NCBI RefSeq assembly: GCF_000725545.1
Contig: NZ_JNZP01000026.1
Coordinates: 18,731-82,730 of the forward strand
DNA length: 64,000 nucleotides
Direction of reading: 5' to 3'
DNA from: Streptomyces exfoliatus
GTDB lineage: Bacteria > Actinomycetota > Actinomycetes > Streptomycetales > Streptomycetaceae
The notes beneath the pieces are model-generated. The model had not been told where the DNA came from. It searched no databases and saw only the letters and a list, made by a program, of their open reading frames with translations. Shown here piece after piece: positions 25,788 to 32,911 of the stretch. A program made the position numbers and the translations under genes. Each line of letters starts with the position of its first letter. Within the stretch, counting starts at the first letter, position 1.

Positions 25788-25895
25788 GGGTGGCCGGCGA
25801 CCTCAAGCGGTTCGAGTCGTTCATCGTGGAGCGCGGCGGCCCGCGGACAGGCGGCCGGCGCGGATCGGACTGAGGATCCGGCGCCGGCGCGCCCT

Positions 25896-25972
25896 TGGCA
25901 GGGGTGACAGGAGTCGAACCTGCGGCATCCGGTTTTGGAGACCGGCGCTCTGGCCATCTGAGCTACACCCCT
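25896..25972 (-). tRNA. tRNA-Trp (anticodon CCA)
   Basis: A full cloverleaf on the minus strand: 7-bp acceptor AGGGGTG/CACCCCT, D-arm GCTC/GAGC, anticodon arm CCGGT-CTCCAAA-ACCGG with CCA at the centre, 5-base variable loop, T-arm GCAGG-TTCGACT-CCTGT, discriminator G and an encoded CCA 3' end (25896-25898). No intron or unusual pairing except a G-U pair in the T-stem. The 3' end points at the PRC-barrel gene. No integrase gene is nearby in the window. Confidence 0.95.
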
Positions 25973-26493
25973 CTGGTGTGCGGGAAGCGTGTCACGCCGA
26001 CGGGAGCCGGCGCCACCGGATATCGCGGTGAGGAACGGACGACACCGCGCACCCGTACCTGCCGGCTCGACCGTCGTTCGCCCCGCGCCGACGGCCACAC
26101 GACCGCCCCGCTCGGGCCCCTCCCGACGCGGGGCGGAGCCCGTGTCGAGGTCCTTGGGGCCCGCCCCGTGAGAAACCGGATCGGGTGGCATGGATCCCGG
26201 TCGGCGGGGCAGGCGGGTGTCGAGCGATGGGACGCTCACGCCGGACGATCCACGGTTCCCCCCCTTGCCGTGGGTCGGCGGCACCCGCGAGCGGCCCGCA
26301 CCCCGTAGAGGTGCGGGCCGCTCGCATGCCGTCCCGAGCCGGCGCCCCGAGCCCGCTCCCCGGAGGGCCGGACCGCCGAGCGGTCTCCTCGCATCCACGG
26401 GGTTTGGCTCCGGGGAGAGCGGCAAGCCGAACTGGTAGGCACCGGAAGCGGGGTGACGGACAGTCGCCCGCGGAACCCACCCAGGAGGCGCTC
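25973..26493. other. 521-bp gap upstream of tRNA-Trp
   Basis: No gene with a credible start and composition. It contains a perfect 16-bp hairpin with a 7-base loop (26287-26302 with 26310-26325) that looks like a terminator but follows no recognised gene. The tRNA promoter should lie just above 25973 on the minus strand, but I cannot define it. Confidence 0.45.
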
Positions 26494-27030
26494 ATGTCGA
26501 ACCCGACCCGAGCCCTCGTCCGTGGGGCGCCGTGGGCCGCGCCGGTGGGACCGACCCGGCCTCACCGCCTCGCCCACCCCGCCGGTGACCCGTCGGGACC
26601 GGGGACGGTCCTCCGGCTCCACGGGCATCGGCGCGAGCCGCCGTACCCGGGGGGCCCCGCGGGAACGCTTCCCACGCCCGCGCACTCCGGTCGGACCGCC
26701 GCGGCGGAGCCCTCCGCACCGGTCCGCCCGCCCCGTCGCCCGACCCGCTCTCCGGTGACGCCGCCGTCGCGGCCGCCGGAGGCCGCAGTCCCGTCCGAGA
26801 ACCCCAGTGCCTCGGGCCGGAGCGGGGAGTACCGCACGTACGCTCCCGCCGTGACCCCCGACGCGCCGCGCGGACGGGACGGGAAGGAGGGGCGGGAGGG
26901 GCTGAACGGGCGGGCCGGCGGTCCCGCCGCCGGTGACCGCGGGCGGCCGCCCGGCGACGACGGGAACGCCCGTCGCGGACGGTGGCGTCACCACGCGCCC
27001 CCACGAACGGCCGGTACGCCGCGGACCTGA
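26494..27030 (+). CDS. Possible Pro/Arg-rich hypothetical protein
   Basis: 178 residues if started at the ATG at 26494, which has an ideal AGGAGG 7 bases upstream. A terminator-like hairpin starts 22 bp after the stop. Those two signals support a gene, but the sequence (Pro, Arg, Gly and Ala make most of it; no predicted fold; no family recognised) is what random GC-rich frames also give. Third-codon GC is high. It is likely disordered if translated. The opposite strand is also open, so I hold this call weakly. Confidence 0.35.
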   Translation: MSNPTRALVRGAPWAAPVGPTRPHRLAHPAGDPSGPGTVLRLHGHRREPPYPGGPAGTLPTPAHSGRTAAAEPSAPVRPPRRPTRSPVTPPSRPPEAAVPSENPSASGRSGEYRTYAPAVTPDAPRGRDGKEGREGLNGRAGGPAAGDRGRPPGDDGNARRGRWRHHAPPRTAGTPRT

Positions 27031-27052
27031 CTCCGCACCGTGCCGCGCCGGA

Positions 27053-27083
27053 CGGAAGCCCCCACGCTCGACGGGGGCTTCCG
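27053..27083 (+). terminator. Hairpin after 27030
   Basis: An 11-bp perfect stem (CGGAAGCCCCC / GGGGGCTTCCG) with a 9-base loop. It follows the possible gene at 26494-27030 and precedes the DUF6328 gene. Confidence 0.55.
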
Positions 27084-27199
27084 CCGTGCCGACCCCGATC
27101 CAGGACGCCACACGCCCGCGCCGTGCCCCCGAGGCCCGCCCCGGGCTCCGTATCGCCCCGCGACTCTTCGAGCCGCCCGTGACGCAGAGGAGGATCTTC

Positions 27200-27778
27200 A
27201 TGAACGAACGAGACGGCGGTACGCCGGAGGAACAGCCGAGGGAGGCTGGGCGCGGCGGGAACGCAGAAGTGGAGGACGGCGGCGGCACCGGTGCCCGTAC
27301 CGGCAGGCACGACGGGCGCGGCGAGACGGAGGAGGAGCGCGCGGACCGGCGCTGGCAGGAGCTCCTCCAGGAGATCCGGGTCGCCCAGACCGGCGTCCAG
27401 ATCCTCCTCGGCTTCCTCCTCACCGTGGTCTTCACCCCGCTCTTCCACGACCTGGAGCAGACCGACAAGACGATCTACCTGGTCACGGTCGTCCTCGGGT
27501 CGCTGGCGACGGGCGCGCTGATAGGCCCCGTCTCCTTCCACCGGATCGTGTCGGGGCGGCGGGTCAAGCCCCAGGCCGTCGCCTGGGCCTCCCGGCTCAC
27601 CTTCACCGGCATCCTGCTGCTGCTCGCGACGCTGACGGCCGCCCTGTTCCTCATCCTGCGGGTGGCGACGCACGACCCGTACGTGCCCTGGCTGGTCTCC
27701 GGCGTCCTCGCCTGGTACCTGAGCTGCTGGTTCGCCCTGCCCCTGTGGGTCCGCACCCACTACGCCGACAGAAGCTGA
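27200..27778 (+). CDS. DUF6328-family four-helix membrane protein
   Basis: 192 residues from the ATG at 27200 with RBS GAGGAGGA. The first 60 residues are polar and disordered (Gly/Glu/Arg). Then RRWQELLQEIRVAQTGVQIL leads into four membrane helices (ILLGFLLTVVFTPLF, IYLVTVVLGSLATGALIGP, LTFTGILLLLATLTAALFLI and WLVSGVLAWYLSCWFALPLW). The EIRVAQTG(V/I)Q(I/V)LFGFLL start is the DUF6328 hallmark. Function unknown; common in actinomycetes among stress-type genes. A 20-bp hairpin downstream ends both this and the convergent csbD-like gene. Confidence 0.82.
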   Translation: MNERDGGTPEEQPREAGRGGNAEVEDGGGTGARTGRHDGRGETEEERADRRWQELLQEIRVAQTGVQILLGFLLTVVFTPLFHDLEQTDKTIYLVTVVLGSLATGALIGPVSFHRIVSGRRVKPQAVAWASRLTFTGILLLLATLTAALFLILRVATHDPYVPWLVSGVLAWYLSCWFALPLWVRTHYADRS

Positions 27779-27820
27779 CCGGAGCACGCCACCGGGAACC
27801 GCCGATGGGGGAGGACGACG

Positions 27821-27864
27821 ACGGAGAGGGGCGGCCCGCCGTATGGCGGGCCGCCCCTCTCCGT
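27821..27864 (+). terminator. Bidirectional 20-bp hairpin
   Basis: A perfect 20-bp stem (27821-27840 with 27845-27864) and a GTAT loop, midway between the convergent DUF6328 and CsbD-like genes. It can terminate both. Confidence 0.88.
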
Positions 27865-27891
27865 GCCGGACGAGGTCCGTCGTCCGTCGGA

Positions 27892-28065
27892 TCAGTGCTT
27901 GAAGGCGTCCTTCGCCTTCTCCTTCGCGCTGCGCGCGTCGCCCTTGGCCTGCTCGGCCCGGCCTTCCGCCTCGAGACGCTCGTCGTCGGTCATCCGGCCG
28001 ACCGCCTCCTTGACCTTGCCCTTGACCTGCTCGCCCTTGGCCTTGCTCTTCTGCTGACCGGACAC
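27892..28065 (-). CDS. CsbD-like stress protein
   Basis: 57 residues starting at the GTG at 28065, with AAGGAG 9 bases upstream. Very hydrophilic and Lys/Glu/Ala-rich: a start VSGQQKSKAKGEQVKGKVKE, the central VGRMTDDERLEAEG, then GRAEQAKGDARSAKEKAKDA. This is the CsbD (DUF1328-like general stress) helical pattern; in Bacillus csbD is under sigma-B. A weak GTTT-N15-GGCGAG motif lies upstream on minus, not good enough to call. The gene is short and shares its terminator hairpin with DUF6328. Confidence 0.88.
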   Translation of the reverse strand: MSGQQKSKAKGEQVKGKVKEAVGRMTDDERLEAEGRAEQAKGDARSAKEKAKDAFKH

Positions 28066-28160
28066 GAGGGATCACTCCTTCTCCGTGCGACACATCTGAC
28101 AACAGAACGCCTCGCCGGAATCGCCGAGAACAAACCCATGGAAATCAGGCGCTCCACCGC

Positions 28161-29891
28161 TCAGCCCGCACCGGAGGGGAGGTTCTCCTTGATCTTGGCG
28201 ATGGCGAAGCCCCACCCCTGCGACACCGTCGGCTTCCCCGGCACGGCCACCTCCGAGGGGTTGGTCAGCACGTCGAGGAGGACCGGGCCGGGGAGGGCGA
28301 GCGCCTTGCGCACGGCCTCGTCCAGCTCGCCCGGCGCGGTGACGCGGATGCCGGTCAGCCCGAGCGCCTCGGCCACCGCGGCGAAGTCGGGATTGTCCAG
28401 TACCGTCCCGAACTCGGGAAGCCCCGCCTGCTCCTGCTCCAGCTTGACCATGCCGAGGCGGCGGTTGTCGAAGACGACGAGCTTCACCGGCAGCCGTTCG
28501 GAGCGGATGGTCATCAGGTCGCCGAGCAGCATGCCGAGTCCGCCGTCGCCGCAGAAGGCCACGACCTGCCGGTCCGGGGCCCACAGCTGGGCCCCGATGG
28601 CCTGGGGCATGGCGTTGGCCATGGAGCCGAGGTTGTAGGAGCCGATCAGCCGGCGGGCGCCGCGCATCCGCACGAGCCGCGAGAGCCACACGGTGGCCAT
28701 CCCGGTGTCCGAGGTGAAGATCGCGTCGTCGGCGGCGTGGCGGTCGACGGCCACCGCGAGAGCCTCGGGACGGATGTCCGCCTCCCGGTTGTCGAACATG
28801 GCCCGCACCCGTCCCAGCAGCCGCCTGTCGTGGGCGGGGTCGGCGAGGTCGGCCTGGTCCTTCTGCCAGTCCGCGTAGCGCTCGCGGGCCTCGTCGAGGT
28901 GGGAGCGCGACGGGACGGGCGTCAGCAGCGGCAGCAGGGCCCGCAGCGTCGCGCCCACGTCACCGGCGAGCCCGACGTCCACCGGAACGCGGCGCCCGAG
29001 GTGCTCCTCGCGGGTGTCGATCTGCACGATCCGGCAGTCCTCCGGATACCAGTCCCGATAGGGGAAGTCCGTCCCGAGCATGATCAGCGTGTCGCAGGAG
29101 TCCATGGCGTGGGCCGCGGCCGGATTGCCGATGAGGCCTGTCTGGCCGACCTCGTACGGGTTGTCGTCCTCGAAGCCCTCCTTGCCCTTCAGGGTCAGCA
29201 CCATCGGTGCCGACAGCAGCTCGGCGGCGCGCAACACCTCCTCACGGGCCTGCCGGGCGCCGCGCCCCACCAGGAGGGTGACCCGCGAGCCCCGGGTGAT
29301 CGCCTCGGCCGCCTCGGCGAGCGCCGGGTCGTCGGGACGCGTGACGGCCGGGCGCGGCAGAGCGAACCGCGTCGGCCGGTCCTCCTCGACCTCCTGGTCG
29401 CCGAGGTCGCCGGGGACGGTCAGCACCGCCACGCCCCGCCCGGTCACGGCCGCCCGCACCGCGGACTCCAGCAGCCGTGGCATCTGGGAGGGGGAGGTCA
29501 CGGTGGCGCGGTACACGGCCACGTCCCGGAAGAGGAGGTCGTTGTCGACCTCCTGGAAGTAGTCCCCGCCCATCTCCGACAGCGGCACCTGGCCGCAGAT
29601 CGCCAGGACCGGCGCCCCGCTCTTGGCCGCGTCGTAGAGTCCGTTCAGCAGGTGCACCGAGCCCGGTCCCACCGTGCCCATGCAGACGGCCAGCTCTCCG
29701 GAGAGCTGGGCGCGTGCTCCGGCGGCGAAGGCCGCCGCCTCCTCGTGGCGGAAGCCGGTCCAGTCGATGCCCTCGGTGGTCCGGATGGCGTCGGTGAGCG
29801 GGTTGAGCGCGTCGCCGACCACGCCGAAGACACGGCCGACACCGAGGTCCGCGAGCCCGTCGATGATCACCTGTGCGACGGTACGAGTCAT
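28161..29891 (-). CDS. poxB: Pyruvate oxidase/dehydrogenase (quinone), PoxB-like
   Basis: 576 residues from the ATG at 29891 (GGGAGACCCC before it). A ThDP- and FAD-dependent enzyme converting pyruvate to acetate and CO2, with electrons to the quinone pool. The N-terminal ThDP-pyrimidine domain has the Glu in RHEEAAAFAAGA and the PoxB-like LSGELAVCMGTVGPGS and GGDYFQEV. The middle domain has LIMLGTDFPYRDWYP. The C-terminal domain has the ThDP-Mg motif FCGDGGLGM...FDNR. Length and block order follow E. coli PoxB (572 aa), but the C-terminal membrane-activation helix is not obvious. The FMN glutamate-synthase-like gene lies 32 bp upstream and may share its transcript. Confidence 0.88.
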   Translation of the reverse strand: MTRTVAQVIIDGLADLGVGRVFGVVGDALNPLTDAIRTTEGIDWTGFRHEEAAAFAAGARAQLSGELAVCMGTVGPGSVHLLNGLYDAAKSGAPVLAICGQVPLSEMGGDYFQEVDNDLLFRDVAVYRATVTSPSQMPRLLESAVRAAVTGRGVAVLTVPGDLGDQEVEEDRPTRFALPRPAVTRPDDPALAEAAEAITRGSRVTLLVGRGARQAREEVLRAAELLSAPMVLTLKGKEGFEDDNPYEVGQTGLIGNPAAAHAMDSCDTLIMLGTDFPYRDWYPEDCRIVQIDTREEHLGRRVPVDVGLAGDVGATLRALLPLLTPVPSRSHLDEARERYADWQKDQADLADPAHDRRLLGRVRAMFDNREADIRPEALAVAVDRHAADDAIFTSDTGMATVWLSRLVRMRGARRLIGSYNLGSMANAMPQAIGAQLWAPDRQVVAFCGDGGLGMLLGDLMTIRSERLPVKLVVFDNRRLGMVKLEQEQAGLPEFGTVLDNPDFAAVAEALGLTGIRVTAPGELDEAVRKALALPGPVLLDVLTNPSEVAVPGKPTVSQGWGFAIAKIKENLPSGAG

Positions 29892-29923
29892 GGGGTCTCC
29901 CTTCACTGTGGATGTCGACCGGT

Positions 29924-31516
29924 TCACCGGAGGGTGAACCGGTCGGGATGAGCTGCCTTCCAGTCGCCTGCCCACGTGTCCGGAACCGATGCGGGCGACA
30001 GGAGCTGACCGGGTTCGAGGGGTTCGTACAGCTCGGCGTGGGACCGCACGGCGTCCGGTCCGACCAGGCGCAGCAGCATGCCGGGCCCCAGCTCCCGGGG
30101 GCCGTCGGCACCCAGGGCGGCCATGAGCGCGAGGGCGCTCCGGACGGTCGCCTCCTGGAAGCGCCGGACCCGCTCCGCCTTGTCCTGGACGTCGAGGGCG
30201 CGGGCGCGCCGGGGGTCCTGCGTGGCGACCCCGACGGGACAGGTGTTGGTGTGGCAGCGCTGGGCCTGGATGCACCCGAGGGCGAACATCATGGCCCGGG
30301 CGGAGTTGGTGTAGTCGGCGCCCTGGATCAGCCGCTTGACGATGTCGCTCCCGGTGGCGATCTTGCCGGAGGCACCGATCCGGATCCGGTCGCGCAGCCC
30401 CGTGCCGACGAGGGCCCGGTGCACCGTGGTCAGGCCCTCGGTGAGGGGCAGGCCGACGGTGTCCGCGAACTCCAGTGGGGCGGCGCCCGTGCCGCCCTCC
30501 GCCCCGTCGACGACGATGAAGTCGGGCGTGAGGTTCTCCTCCAGCATCGCCTTGCAGACGGCGAGGAAGTCGCGGCGCGCGCCCACGCACAGCTTGAAGC
30601 CGACCGGCTTGCCGCCGGAGAGCTCCCGCATCCGGCCGAGGAAGCGCACCAGTTCCCGGGGGGTCCGGTAGACGCGGTGGTACGGCGGGGAGATCACCGT
30701 GCGGCCCTCGGGGACGCCGCGGACGGCGGCGATCTCCCGGCCGACCTTGGAGCCGGGCAGTACGCCCCCGATGCCGGGCTTCGCGCCCTGGCTGATCTTC
30801 AGCAGGACGCAGGCGACCTGGTCGAGCGCGGCCTTCTCCGCGAACCGCCGTGAGTCGAAGCCGCCGTCCTCGGCACGGCAGCCGAAGTACCCGGTCCCGA
30901 TCTCCCAGACGAGGTCGCCGCCGGGGGCGAGGTGGTGCTCCGATATTCCGCCCTCGCCGGTGTCGTGGGCGAAGCCACCGCGCCGGGCGCCCTCGTTCAG
31001 GGCGCGGATCGCCCGGGCCGACAGGGAGCCGAAGCTCATCGCCGACACGTTGAGCAGGGCCATGTCGTAGGGCCGGGCGCAGTCGGGGCCGCCGATCCGG
31101 ACCCGGGGCGGCTCGTCCGGCACCGGGCGCGGGGCCATGGAGGGGACCAGGTACTCGGTGCCGGTCCGGCCCAGCTCCAGCTCGGTGCCGAAGGGGTCCT
31201 CGGCGTCCGTCCCCTTCGCCCGCTCGTACACGATGGACCGGGTGTCCCGGTCGAAGGGCACGCCGTCGACGTTCCCCTCGACGAAGTACTGCTGCACCTC
31301 GGGGCGGATCGCCTCCATCGCGAACCGCAGGTGCCCGAGGAGCGGGTAGTTGCGCAGGATCGAGTGGCGCCGCTGGACGACGTCGTACGACGCGACCGCG
31401 GCGAGCAACAGGGCGGGGCCGGCCGCGCACCACCACCACGGGGACACCCAGGCGGCCGCGAGGCCGGTGGCGAGCGCGGTGAGGACGGGGCAGACCACGA
31501 GCAGTGACGTCACCAT
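29924..31516 (-). CDS. FMN-binding glutamate synthase-like membrane protein
   Basis: 530 residues from the ATG at 31516. Two N-terminal membrane segments (VTSLLVVCPVLTALATGLAAAW and WWWCAAGPALLLAAVASYDV) precede a TIM barrel of the glutamate synthase central/FMN family: NVSAMSFGSLSARAIRALNEG, DTGEGGISEHH, LLKISQGAKPGIGGVLPG, DFIVVDGAEGGTGAAP, RIGASGKIATGSDIVKRLI, and the 3Fe-4S-like CHTNTCPVGVATQD. There is no glutaminase domain and no GltD partner, so it is not a complete glutamate synthase. Probably a membrane-bound FMN/Fe-S oxidoreductase of unknown substrate. Located directly upstream of poxB. Confidence 0.85.
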   Translation of the reverse strand: MVTSLLVVCPVLTALATGLAAAWVSPWWWCAAGPALLLAAVASYDVVQRRHSILRNYPLLGHLRFAMEAIRPEVQQYFVEGNVDGVPFDRDTRSIVYERAKGTDAEDPFGTELELGRTGTEYLVPSMAPRPVPDEPPRVRIGGPDCARPYDMALLNVSAMSFGSLSARAIRALNEGARRGGFAHDTGEGGISEHHLAPGGDLVWEIGTGYFGCRAEDGGFDSRRFAEKAALDQVACVLLKISQGAKPGIGGVLPGSKVGREIAAVRGVPEGRTVISPPYHRVYRTPRELVRFLGRMRELSGGKPVGFKLCVGARRDFLAVCKAMLEENLTPDFIVVDGAEGGTGAAPLEFADTVGLPLTEGLTTVHRALVGTGLRDRIRIGASGKIATGSDIVKRLIQGADYTNSARAMMFALGCIQAQRCHTNTCPVGVATQDPRRARALDVQDKAERVRRFQEATVRSALALMAALGADGPRELGPGMLLRLVGPDAVRSHAELYEPLEPGQLLSPASVPDTWAGDWKAAHPDRFTLR

Positions 31517-31627
31517 GGACGGCCGTCTGTCCCGGACCGGCGCGGTCAAGCGCGCGAGGGGAACGGGCGGGGCGGGACCGGTGGGCCCGCGTCCACCAGG
31601 TTTAGCGTGCGGGAGTCGGGCGAGACG

Positions 31628-32005
31628 ATGCCCATGAGTGCTTCGGAGAACAGCGAACGGAACCAGTTCCCCTGGACCGGCCCCTACGCCGTCCCGGACT
31701 ACCCCGACCTGACGCGGGTGGACGACCCCGACGTGGACGAGAGGTACGAGCCGGCCGCTCTCGGGGAGCCGCGCGTCCTGTCCGCGCCGTTCGCGCAGAA
31801 GGCCCGCACGGCCTCGTACGTGGCACGCGGCGCCGGCAGCGACCTGTGGGCCGCCGCGCGTGCGCACCCGACCGTGACGGCCGGTGCCGCCGTAGGCACG
31901 GCGGCCGCGCTCGCACTCGTGTACGGGTGGGGGCACCGGGCCGGGCGCCTGGCCGCGCGGCGCGACCTCGGCCCGGTGGCCCTCTTCCTGGAACGCCGCG
32001 GCTGA
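31628..32005 (+). CDS. Hypothetical protein with C-terminal membrane helix
   Basis: 125 residues from the ATG at 31628; the ATG at 31634 is equally possible, with GGGCGAG upstream. The N-terminal two thirds are polar and acidic (GPYAVPDYPDLTRVDDPDVD); one hydrophobic segment follows (VTAGAAVGTAAALALVYGWG, about residue 85-105) with a basic tail. No family recognised. Divergent from the glutamate-synthase-like gene; 98 bp before the 53-aa hydrophobic protein in the same direction. Confidence 0.6.
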   Translation: MPMSASENSERNQFPWTGPYAVPDYPDLTRVDDPDVDERYEPAALGEPRVLSAPFAQKARTASYVARGAGSDLWAAARAHPTVTAGAAVGTAAALALVYGWGHRAGRLAARRDLGPVALFLERRG

Positions 32006-32103
32006 GCGGGCGCGCTTCCAGCCCTCGTACGAGGCCGGTGCGTGTGTACGCCGTCCGGCCGTCCCTCTACTTTCCGTCACCGTCCTTACGGAGGTCGATC
32101 CGC

Positions 32104-32265
32104 ATGGTCCCCCTGCTTCTCGTACTGCTGCTCGCCCTGCTCCTCTTCGGCGCCGGCTTCGCCGTCAAGGCGCTCTGGTGGATCGCCGTCATCGTGCTCG
32201 TCGTGTGGCTGCTGGGCTTCGTGGCCCGGCCGAAGGGCGGCACGGGCCGCTGGTACCGCTGGTAG
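32104..32265 (+). CDS. Small hydrophobic protein, 53 aa
   Basis: Starts at the ATG at 32104 with ACGGAGG 9 bases upstream. Almost entirely two membrane helices (VPLLLVLLLALLLFGAGFAV and LWWIAVIVLVVWLLGFVA) with a basic tail PKGGTGRWYRW. It is the widespread streptomycete small hydrophobic protein; the arrangement resembles PMP3/Lmo0937-type stress peptides. Function not known. The mRNA probably ends at the duplicated hairpins at 32300. Confidence 0.82.
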   Translation: MVPLLLVLLLALLLFGAGFAVKALWWIAVIVLVVWLLGFVARPKGGTGRWYRW

Positions 32266-32299
32266 GCGGCCCCGCGGCGCGCGCCCGCCCGTCGGCGTG

Positions 32300-32404
32300 A
32301 CCGAGCCCGGCACCTCCGCATGGAGAGTGCCGGGCTCAGCCGTGTGCTCAGCACCGAGCCCGGCACCTCCGCATGGAGAGTGCCGGGCTCAGCCGTGTGC
32401 TCAG
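32300..32404 (-). repeat. 53-bp tandem duplication carrying a hairpin
   Basis: Two head-to-tail copies of a 53-bp unit (32300-32352 and 32353-32405, identical except for the last base). Each holds a hairpin: GAGCCCGGCAC pairs with GTGCCGGGCTC and an inner CTCC/GGAG. Each unit ends in GCTCAGC, and the unit junction (CTCAGCACCGAG) also occurs at the 3' end of the DUF5133 gene. It looks like a recent slippage duplication of that gene's terminator, and it serves the convergent 53-aa gene too. Confidence 0.85.
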
Positions 32405-32628
32405 GCGCTCAGCACCGAGTCGTCCTCGGGGCGCGCGCCCGGCAGGCGATGGCGGGCCGCGATCAGCGCCGCGTCCACGTCACGCGTACCGGTGGAGACG
32501 CACAGCGTGTAGGCGAGGTCGTCCATGCGCCGCCGTACTTCTTCGCGGCCGTTCTCGGCCTGGAGCACCTTGAGCGTCTCGTACTGCTCGATGAGATTGC
32601 GCAGGACCGCGGGATGGGCCATCAGCAC
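32401..32628 (-). CDS. DUF5133 small protein
   Basis: 75 residues starting at the GTG at 32628 behind GGGGAGCAGTAC; the ATG two codons on is the alternative. The family pattern is plain: VLMAHPAVLRNLIEQYETLK, then ENGREEVRRRMDDLAYTLCV and a TGTRDVDAALIAARHRL tail. Cytosolic, helical, function unknown; common in streptomycete genomes as short copies. It has an exact sigma-B-type promoter 52 bp upstream, so it probably belongs to the general stress regulon. Confidence 0.85.
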   Translation of the reverse strand: MLMAHPAVLRNLIEQYETLKVLQAENGREEVRRRMDDLAYTLCVSTGTRDVDAALIAARHRLPGARPEDDSVLSA

Positions 32629-32679
32629 GTACTGCTCCCCTCGTCGTCGGGGCGGGGGACCGCCCGGTTCGACGCCCGT

Positions 32680-32704
32680 GTACCCCGGTCGCGGCGTCGT
32701 ATGC
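32680..32704 (-). promoter_or_regulatory. Sigma-B-type promoter of DUF5133 gene
   Basis: On the minus strand GCAT (32704-32701), 15 bases, then GGGTAC (32685-32680): an exact GNNT-N15-GGGTAC match. It gives a leader of about 45 bases to the GTG at 32628. Confidence 0.68.
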
Positions 32705-32911
32705 CCTCCGTCCCGGGGCCGGAGAGGGCGGGTTCCGGCCGGATGACTCGGCACCGCCCTCCTCTTGTCGATCACGGAGGGGTAGTGTCGTCATGATTGC
32801 CGTACGGCAACGATCGCGGCAGCCGGAGCCTCCCGGGGGAGCGGGCGTCCGGCGCGCGGCGCGGGCCGCACGGTCCATGTGCGCAAGCTTGGTGGGGAAC
32901 GAGGATGGGGC

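Noticed and set aside
25790..25873. 27-codon frame just after the PRC-barrel gene
   Set aside because: No proper RBS (GAGG directly adjacent to the GTG) and no conservation visible; probably chance.
25896..25972. tRNA-Trp as integration site of a mobile element
   Set aside because: No integrase, excisionase, transfer gene or repeated 3' tRNA end was seen on either side.
29924..31516. Complete glutamate synthase large subunit
   Set aside because: No glutaminase domain and no GltD partner; only the FMN/Fe-S barrel with membrane helices is present.
32300..32404. CRISPR-like repeats
   Set aside because: Only two abutting copies without spacers; explained by terminator duplication.
32780..32785. 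GGGTAG before the hybrid kinase as sigma-B promoter
   Set aside because: No fitting -35 at 14, 15 or 16 bases.
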